A stretch of 39,732 bases of DNA, from positions 1 to 39,732 of the forward strand of contig VHCN01000026.1 in the NCBI GenBank assembly GCA_016871675.1, given 5' to 3'. Below are positions 34,351 through 39,732 of the stretch, in pieces. The DNA is from Verrucomicrobiota bacterium. Its GTDB lineage: Bacteria; Verrucomicrobiota; Verrucomicrobiia; Limisphaerales; VHCN01. The notes under the pieces were generated by a model. That model made no database searches, was not told where the DNA came from, and worked only from the letters and a program-made list of their open reading frames with translations. The translations under genes were made by a program, and so were the position numbers. Position 1 is the first letter of the stretch. Every line of letters starts with the position of its first letter.

Positions 34351-37140
34351 ATGCAGCGCGCGGCACAGACTTTGACGCTTCCGATACGGCGAGTTCTCCT
34401 CGCCGTGCTGGTTCTGGATGCAGCGGGCGCGGCCGCGGCGCCGTCGTCGAAATCCGCGCCGGCTTACGAGACCGACATCCGGCCCATCCTCAAGGCAAAC
34501 TGTTTCCACTGCCACGGCGAGGGCGACAAGCTCAAGGGTGGCCTTGACTTGCGGTTGCGCCATTTCATCGCCAAGGGCGGCGGGTCCGGTCCGGCCATCG
34601 TGCCTGGCAAGCCGGACAAGAGCCTGCTCTTCAAGCAAGTCGCCAGCGGCGAAATGCCGAAGGCCGAGAAGAAGCTCGCTCCGGAACAAATCGCGCTCAT
34701 CAGCCAGTGGATCGCTGCCGGCGCGAAGACTGAGAAACCCGAACCTGCCTCGCTCGGCGACGGCTACCACTTCACCGAGACGGAGCGGAATTACTGGGCC
34801 TTCCAGCGCGTGAAGCGCCCCGTGCCGCCGACGATCCGCAATCCGCCATCGGCCATCCGCAATCCAATCGATGCGTTCCTGCTTGCCAGGCTCGCCGAGA
34901 AGAAGCTCGCGTTCTCGCCCGAGGCCGACCGCGCCACGCTCGTGCGCCGCGTTGCGTTCGATCTCACCGGACTCCCGCCGACGCCAGAGGAGATCCAGCG
35001 CTTCGCCGTCGGCTCCTTGAAGTCCGCCTCGTCCGACACGTCCGCCTCGTCCTACGAATCCATGCTCGACCACTACCTCGCCTCGCCCCACTACGGCGAG
35101 CGCTGGGGCCGCCACTGGCTCGACGTCGCGGGCTATGCCGACTCCGAGGGTTACAACGAGGCCGACCTCGTCCGGCAATGGGCGTGGAAGTATCGCGACT
35201 ACGTCATCCAGTCGCTCAACAGCGACAAGCCGTTCGATCGGTTCATCCGCGAACAACTCGCGGGCGACGAGATGGTCAAGCCGCCTTACAAAAACCTCGA
35301 CGCCGACGCCGTCGAAAAGCTCACGGCCACGGGCTTCCTGCGCATGGTCCCCGACGGCACGGCGTCCGCGGGCGTCGAGCAGAAGGCTGCGCGCAACGCC
35401 GTCGTCGCCGACGTCATCAAGGTCGTCTCCACGTCGCTGATGGGCCTGACCGTCGGCTGCGCACAGTGCCACGATCATCGTTACGACCCGATACCCCAGG
35501 CGGATTACTACCGGTTGCGCGCCGTGTTCGAGCCCGCCCTCGACCCGAAGAACTGGCGCACGCCGCCGGCGCGGCTCGTCTCGCTCCAGCACGACGCCGA
35601 CCGCGCGAAGGCCGCCGGGATCGAGACGGAAGCCAATGTCATCGAAACCGCGCGCCTCGCGAAACAGGAGGAATTCATCGCCGAGGTGCTCGAGAAGGAA
35701 CTGCTCAAGCGCCCGGAGGAACTGCGCGCGCCATTGCGGGAAGCCTACAAAACCGCCGCCGCCAAGCGCACCGCCGCGCAGACGAAACTGCTCCGCGACC
35801 ACCCGACCGTCGGCCAGCTCAGTCCCGGCTCGCTGTATCTTTACGAGCAGAAGAAGGCGGACGAACTCACGAAGATGACCGACGAGGCCAACAAGATTCG
35901 CGCGAGGAAACCCGTCGAGGAAATGGTGCCCACGCTCACGGAGCCAGCCGCCGCGAGCAACGTCGTCACCGTCGTCTTCCATCGAGGCGACCCCGACCAG
36001 CCGAAGCAAGTCGTGAAGCCCGGCGACCTCACCGTGCTCGCCTCGTGGCGCCCGGTGGACTTGCTTGAGAAAGACCCGGCGCTGCCCTCGACTGGACGCC
36101 GGCTCGCCTTCGCCAAGGAGCTCACCGACGGCTCGCATCCCCTCACGGCACGCGTGCTCGTGAACCGCGTGTGGATGCACCACTTCGGCCGCGGCATCGT
36201 GGCGAGCGCGGGCGACTTCGGATTGCTCGGCGAGCGCCCGACGCATCCGGAGCTGCTCGACTGGCTCACGAGCGAGTTCGTCGCGCAAGGCTGGAGCCTC
36301 AAGCAGCTCCACAAGCTCATCATGACCAGCGCGGCATACCGGCAGCGGGCGGGAAACGCGGAACTCGGACGGCGCAACACCGGGGCCCGGCACGTTTCCA
36401 CCGCTCCCCATTTGATCGATCCCGACAACCGCCTGCTCTGGCACTTCCCGCTGCGGCGCGTCGAGGCGGAGACGTTGCGCGACGCGATGCTCGCCGTCAG
36501 CGGCAAGCTCAACCCCAGGCAGGGCGGAGCGCCCGTGCCCATCATGACCGACGAGACCGGGCAGGTCGTCGTGGGCGTCAACACCGACGACACCGCGGGC
36601 CGGCCGAGCGGCCGATTCGTGCCGCTCAACGGCGAGGAATTCCGCCGCAGCCTCTACATTCAGGTGCGCCGCACCAAGCCCGTCGGATTGATGGAGACCT
36701 TCGACGCGCCGCGCATGGAGCCGAACTGCGAGTCGCGCAGCGCCTCGACCGTCGCGCCGCAATCGCTTGCGCTGATGAACGGCGAGTTCGCGGTCACACA
36801 GTCGAAGTTCTTCGCCGAGCGCGTCGCGAAGGAGGCCGGCGACGCGCCCGAGGCGCAGGTGAAGCGCGCGTGGCTGCTGGCCTTCGCGCGGACGCCGAGC
36901 GACGCCGAACTGAAGGACTCGCTCGACTTCCTCGACACGCAGTTGAGCCTCTTCACCAAACAATCCACGGAGAAACCCGCCGAACCCGTTGCGGCCGCGC
37001 CCGCCGCGAAAGCGCCCGCGCCAAAAGCTGCCGGGGCGGCGAAAGGCAAGGAACCTCCGCCGGGAGCGCCTGCCGCGCAGGCACTGGCTACGTTCTGCCA
37101 GGCATTGCTCACGTCGAACCGCTTTTTGTATGTGGATTGA
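34351..37140 (+). CDS. Exported PSCyt1/DUF1549/DUF1553 cytochrome-c-like protein
   Basis: 929 residues. N-terminal signal (PIRRVLLAVLVLDAAGAAAA). PSCyt1 with CFHCH (C51, C54, H55). DUF1549 (about 165-400): RNPIDAFLLARLAEKKL, RRVAFDLTGLPPTPEEIQRF, YGERWGRHWLDVAGYADSEG and a second CxxCH, CAQCH at C370/C373/H374 followed by DHRYDPIPQADYY. A helical, Lys/Glu-rich spacer (about 410-540). DUF1553 (about 570-870): LTARVLVNRVWMHHFGRGIV and the FDAPRMEPNCESRSASTVAPQ block. A Pro/Ala linker and the family ending ALLTSNRFLYVD. This is a typical verrucomicrobial/planctomycete protein, likely periplasmic, whose reaction is unknown. A DJ-1 and a DUF1501 gene follow in the same direction. Confidence 0.94.
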   Translation: MQRAAQTLTLPIRRVLLAVLVLDAAGAAAAPSSKSAPAYETDIRPILKANCFHCHGEGDKLKGGLDLRLRHFIAKGGGSGPAIVPGKPDKSLLFKQVASGEMPKAEKKLAPEQIALISQWIAAGAKTEKPEPASLGDGYHFTETERNYWAFQRVKRPVPPTIRNPPSAIRNPIDAFLLARLAEKKLAFSPEADRATLVRRVAFDLTGLPPTPEEIQRFAVGSLKSASSDTSASSYESMLDHYLASPHYGERWGRHWLDVAGYADSEGYNEADLVRQWAWKYRDYVIQSLNSDKPFDRFIREQLAGDEMVKPPYKNLDADAVEKLTATGFLRMVPDGTASAGVEQKAARNAVVADVIKVVSTSLMGLTVGCAQCHDHRYDPIPQADYYRLRAVFEPALDPKNWRTPPARLVSLQHDADRAKAAGIETEANVIETARLAKQEEFIAEVLEKELLKRPEELRAPLREAYKTAAAKRTAAQTKLLRDHPTVGQLSPGSLYLYEQKKADELTKMTDEANKIRARKPVEEMVPTLTEPAAASNVVTVVFHRGDPDQPKQVVKPGDLTVLASWRPVDLLEKDPALPSTGRRLAFAKELTDGSHPLTARVLVNRVWMHHFGRGIVASAGDFGLLGERPTHPELLDWLTSEFVAQGWSLKQLHKLIMTSAAYRQRAGNAELGRRNTGARHVSTAPHLIDPDNRLLWHFPLRRVEAETLRDAMLAVSGKLNPRQGGAPVPIMTDETGQVVVGVNTDDTAGRPSGRFVPLNGEEFRRSLYIQVRRTKPVGLMETFDAPRMEPNCESRSASTVAPQSLALMNGEFAVTQSKFFAERVAKEAGDAPEAQVKRAWLLAFARTPSDAELKDSLDFLDTQLSLFTKQSTEKPAEPVAAAPAAKAPAPKAAGAAKGKEPPPGAPAAQALATFCQALLTSNRFLYVD
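34834..34865 (+). repeat. Direct repeat with 21-base period inside the DUF1549 gene
   Basis: ATCCGCAATCC occurs at 34834-34844 and again at 34855-34865. The 21-base spacing is a multiple of three, so the repeat adds an in-frame IRNPPSA-IRNP stretch just before the conserved NPIDAF start of DUF1549. Confidence 0.8.
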
Positions 37141-37170
37141 GTTGAATGCGGTGCGCACGAACCTGAACGA

Positions 37171-37989
37171 ATGAAAGCAACAGCTCCCAGACTCACCCGG
37201 CGCAACTTTGTCTCCGCAGCCTCCGTCGCAGGCGCGGCGGCCGCGCTCGGGAGCGCGCGCGGCTTGGGGCAGGAAGCAAAGGCACGCGGCACGGACCTCG
37301 CCGACCCCGCGCGTCCCGCGAAGCATGTCCTGCTCATCGTCGGCGAGAACTTCGAGGAGCTCGAATTCGCGGCGTTCACCGGCGTGCTGGCGTGGACGCG
37401 CGTTTACAGCTTCAAGGGCACGCCCATCAACGTGACCGTCGCGGGCTTCGACAAGGTGATCGGCGGCATGGGGAGCATGCGCATCGTGCCGGACGTGCTC
37501 GTCGGCGAGTTGACCGACAAGGAAATCGAGTCACTCGACGCCGTGGCCATTCCGTGTTCCGTCGGCCCGGGCCGCGGCCGGCGCACGGGCAGGGGCCAGG
37601 CGCACCTCGAAAGCAAGCCGGTGCTCGACATCGTGAAGCGCGTCCACGCCAAAGGCGGCGTGATCGCCACGATGTGCTGCTCCCGCGAGACCCTCGCGAA
37701 AGCCGGCCTGCTCAAGCCCGAGGACACGCAGTGCCGCTACTGGACGGAGGCGAAAAAGAACGACGCGTCACGCTCGTCCGCCGCCGACGCGCCCATCGTC
37801 GTCTCCAACCGCATCATCAGCACGATGGGCCCGGCCGTGTCCTGGCAGTCCGTGATGGTGCTCATCGAGTTGCTGCTCGGCAGGGAACAGGCGGCGGACT
37901 TCGTGAAGACCTGCCCGTGGGTGTTCGGCCAGAGGGACGAACTCACGCTCAAGGTTCCTGTTCATCACGTGACAACCACGAAGCGTTGA
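37171..37989 (+). CDS. Tat-exported DJ-1/PfpI-family protein
   Basis: 272 residues. Twin-arginine signal LTRRNFVSAASVAGAAAALG with a probable cut near GLGQEA. The DJ-1/PfpI fold follows: LLIVGENFEELEFAAF, where E65 matches the family catalytic glutamate; VTVAGFDKV; AVAIPCSVGPGRG; and the nucleophile elbow GGVIATMCCSRETLAKAGLL with C169 at the nucleophile position. The residue after it is Cys170 instead of the usual His, and Ser replaces Gly. Family members are cytoplasmic glyoxalases, deglycases, chaperones or peptidases. Export by Tat and a CC nucleophile are unusual. It sits 30 bases after the DUF1549/1553 gene and 18 before DUF1501, probably one transcript. Confidence 0.9.
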   Translation: MKATAPRLTRRNFVSAASVAGAAAALGSARGLGQEAKARGTDLADPARPAKHVLLIVGENFEELEFAAFTGVLAWTRVYSFKGTPINVTVAGFDKVIGGMGSMRIVPDVLVGELTDKEIESLDAVAIPCSVGPGRGRRTGRGQAHLESKPVLDIVKRVHAKGGVIATMCCSRETLAKAGLLKPEDTQCRYWTEAKKNDASRSSAADAPIVVSNRIISTMGPAVSWQSVMVLIELLLGREQAADFVKTCPWVFGQRDELTLKVPVHHVTTTKR

Positions 37990-37998
37990 GCAATCCTT

Positions 37999-38002
37999 GA
38001 GG
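37999..38002 (+). promoter_or_regulatory. Shine-Dalgarno of the DUF1501 gene
   Basis: GAGG 5 bases before the ATG at 38008. It is one of the few clear ribosome sites in the window and supports this start. Confidence 0.6.
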
Positions 38003-38007
38003 CGAAC

Positions 38008-39474
38008 ATGAAGTCAACCACCTGCAACTCGCGCCGCCACTTCCTCGCGCAATCGGGCTTCGGCCTCGGCTCGGTCGCGCTCGCGTGGCTGCTCAAGCAG
38101 GACGGCCTGCTCGCGCAGGACGCCTCCAAGCCCGAGCTGTCGCGCCCCGAGCTCGAACAGAAGCAATTCGACCTGCTGCCCAAGCGCCCGCACTTCGAAC
38201 CGCGCGCGCGCGCGATGATCTCGATGTTCATGCAGGGCGGGCCGAGCCACATCGACCTGTTCGACCCGAAGCCCGAGCTCGCGAAATACGACGGCCAGAA
38301 ATTCCCCGGCGAGGTGAAATACGACAACGCCGCGCAGGCCAGCCCACGCGCGCTCGGGTCGCCGTGGAGTTTTTCGAGGCACGGACAGAGCGGCATCGAA
38401 CTCTCCGAACTCGTGCCCGGACTTGCGGGCATCATTGACGACGTGTGCCTGCTCCGCGGCATGCACACGGGCGTGAACAATCACGGCCAGTCCATCTACG
38501 CGCTGCAAAACGGCCGCATCCTCGGCGGCCGGCCGACGCTCGGGAGCTGGCTCGGCTACGCGCTCGGCAGCGAGGCGCGCGACCTGCCGGCGTTCGTGGC
38601 GCTGACCGACCCGCGCGGCCTGCCGGTGCTCGGCGTGGACAACTGGACCCACGGCTGGCTGCCCTCGATTTACCAGGGCACCGCGGTGCGCGCGAAGGAG
38701 CCGCGCATCCTCAACCTCGACCCGCCGCCGCACCTGCGCGGCGAGGCGCAGCAGAATTACCTGGGCTTCCTCGACAAGTTGAACCGCGAGCATCTCAAGC
38801 AGCATCCGGGCGAAAGTGACCTGGAGGCGCGCATCGCCAGCTACGAACTCGCCGCGAAAATGCAGACGGCCGCGAAGGAGGCGCTCGACATCGCCCACGA
38901 AAGCGCCGCGACGAAGAAACTCTACGGTGTGGACGACCCGGCCACGCGAGACTTCGGCACACGCTGCCTGCTCGCGCGGCGGCTCATCGAGCGCGGCGTG
39001 CGCTTCGTGCAGATTTACACCGGCAACCAGTCGTGGGACCACCACGGCAGCATCCGCTCCGCGCTGCCCGCGGCGTGCACCTATGTGGACAAACCCGCCG
39101 CCGCGCTTGTGACGGACCTCAAGTCGCGCGGGTTGCTCGACTCGACCGTCGTCCATTGGGGCGGCGAGATGGGCCGGCTGCCGACGATCCAAAACGACGT
39201 GGGCAAGGAGAAGGTCGGCCGCGACCACAACACCTACGGCTTTTCGATGTGGGTCGCCGGCGGCGGCTTCAAGGGAGGGATCACTTACGGTGAGACCGAC
39301 GAGTTCGGCCACAAGGCGGTGAAGGATGTGGTGAACCACTTCGACTATCACGCGACGCTGCTGCACCTCTTCGGCCTCGACCACGCGAAGCTCACCTTCA
39401 AGCGGAACAACACCGAGATGTCGCTCACCGACGGCCAGCCCGGCCGCGTGGTGAACGAAATTCTGCGCGCATGA
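38008..39474 (+). CDS. Tat-exported DUF1501 protein (alkaline-phosphatase/sulfatase-like fold)
   Basis: 488 residues. Tat-type signal SRRHFLAQSGFGLGSVALAW. Family blocks: FMQGGPSHIDLFDPKPEL (about 73-90), LRGMHTGVNNHGQSIYALQNG, FVALTDPRGLPVLGVDNW, GTRCLLARRLIERGVRFVQIY, WDHHGSIRSALPA, VVHWGGEMGRLPTIQND and a C-terminal HFDYHATLLHLFGLDHAKLTF. The DUF1501 domain belongs to the alkaline-phosphatase-like clan, with metal-binding His/Asp residues visible in the WDHHG and DHNTYGFS regions. Activity is unproven. It is usually encoded beside DUF1549/DUF1553 cytochrome proteins, as here on both sides. Its stop overlaps the next start as ATGA. Confidence 0.94.
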   Translation: MKSTTCNSRRHFLAQSGFGLGSVALAWLLKQDGLLAQDASKPELSRPELEQKQFDLLPKRPHFEPRARAMISMFMQGGPSHIDLFDPKPELAKYDGQKFPGEVKYDNAAQASPRALGSPWSFSRHGQSGIELSELVPGLAGIIDDVCLLRGMHTGVNNHGQSIYALQNGRILGGRPTLGSWLGYALGSEARDLPAFVALTDPRGLPVLGVDNWTHGWLPSIYQGTAVRAKEPRILNLDPPPHLRGEAQQNYLGFLDKLNREHLKQHPGESDLEARIASYELAAKMQTAAKEALDIAHESAATKKLYGVDDPATRDFGTRCLLARRLIERGVRFVQIYTGNQSWDHHGSIRSALPAACTYVDKPAAALVTDLKSRGLLDSTVVHWGGEMGRLPTIQNDVGKEKVGRDHNTYGFSMWVAGGGFKGGITYGETDEFGHKAVKDVVNHFDYHATLLHLFGLDHAKLTFKRNNTEMSLTDGQPGRVVNEILRA

Positions 39475-39732
39475 ATCGGCTCGCGTTGTTCTGCGGACTC
39501 GGATTCGCCGCGTCGTTCGCTTCAGCCGCCTCCGCGACGGCAACGAAGCCGCCGGCGTCGCCGGATAAGCCGGTCAGCTTCGTCAACGACGTGCTGCCCG
39601 TGTTGGGCAAGGCCGGATGCAACGCCGGCACCTGCCACGCGAAGGCCGACGGCAAGGGCGGCTTCAAGCTTTCCGTCTTCGCCTACGACCCGCGCGCGGA
39701 TTTCTACAACATCACGCGCGCCGCGCGCGGCC
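39471..39732 (+). CDS. Exported cytochrome-c-like DUF1549-type protein, N-terminal part (truncated by window edge)
   Basis: The ATG at 39471 overlaps the DUF1501 stop (ATGA), indicating coupled translation. 87 residues are visible. Signal peptide (MNRLALFCGLGFAASFASAA), then VSFVNDVLPVLGKAGCNAGTCH and a KGGFKLSVFAYDPRADFYNI segment. The heme-binding motif is CNAGTCH, the C-x4-C-H variant typical of the longer planctomycete/verrucomicrobial DUF1549/DUF1553 proteins that usually also carry bacterial Ig-like domains. Later domains are outside the window. It is likely a periplasmic electron carrier partnered with DUF1501. Confidence 0.88.
   Translation, partial: MNRLALFCGLGFAASFASAASATATKPPASPDKPVSFVNDVLPVLGKAGCNAGTCHAKADGKGGFKLSVFAYDPRADFYNITRAARG

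Noticed and set aside
34150-37326. A 1058-codon open frame on the minus strand opposite the DUF1549/DUF1553 gene
   Set aside because: It is antisense to an unmistakable gene, has Arg/Gly/His/Val-rich shadow composition and no domain signature. GC-rich coding DNA often leaves the opposite frame open.

Overview
The window looks like a chromosomal segment of a GC-rich Verrucomicrobiota-type bacterium. A planctomycete relative is the main alternative. Evidence: cytochrome-c-linked PSCyt/PSD proteins (DUF1549/DUF1553 and DUF1587/1592/1588/1585), a Tat-exported DUF1501 protein, Tat-exported Gfo/Idh/MocA dehydrogenases, a stand-alone CBM48 protein, a CHASE2 cyclase paired with a FecR protein, and a GldA/GldG/DUF4340 ABC operon. 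Clear Shine-Dalgarno sequences are scarce, and one gene (nadA) appears to be leaderless. No rRNA, tRNA, IS element, prophage or CRISPR array was seen. The taxonomic call is an inference from gene content.

Layout. 1-5.4 kb: 5' end of a sulfite reductase gene (minus), an unknown membrane-anchored protein (plus), a CHASE2 adenylate cyclase and an exported FecR-domain protein (both minus) separated by a strong intrinsic terminator. 5.6-12.7 kb: a dehydrogenase-rich module with a cytoplasmic Gfo/Idh/MocA enzyme, an MFS transporter, a Tat-exported Gfo/Idh/MocA protein, an unusual aldo/keto-reductase-like protein (minus) and a PQQ-like beta-propeller. 12.7-16.2 kb: a large PSCyt/DUF1592 cytochrome protein and a zinc alcohol dehydrogenase (minus). 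16.2-20.3 kb: DedA, nadA, a divergent squalene-hopene-cyclase-like protein that overlaps the nadA 3' end on the other strand, and the CBM48 protein. 20.3-22.5 kb: a candidate structured ncRNA with its own promoter and terminator, a response regulator with a C-terminal Cys4 domain (minus), a PNPOx-like flavoprotein, and a decayed 3' remnant of a type II NADH dehydrogenase.

22.5-32.1 kb is one tightly packed minus-strand operon read from right to left: HtrA-type protease, ABC ATPase, ABC permease, GldG-like protein, DUF4340 protein, and a 1043-residue AsmA/TamB-like protein. Gaps are at most 13 bases and one junction overlaps. It looks like a cell-envelope export or lipid-handling machine and is the best candidate for an undescribed system. 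32.2-34.2 kb: DUF2851 protein and a single-domain response regulator (plus). 34.3-39.7 kb: a PSCyt1/DUF1549/DUF1553 cytochrome protein, a Tat-exported DJ-1/PfpI protein, a DUF1501 protein, and a second DUF1549-type cytochrome gene cut by the window edge and translationally coupled to DUF1501.

How they may work together (inference): the MFS/Gfo-Idh/AKR/ADH genes suggest oxidation of sugars or polyols. The PSCyt, DUF1501 and PQQ-propeller proteins suggest periplasmic redox chemistry on polymeric carbon. The HtrA-ABC-AsmA operon suggests envelope transport and quality control.
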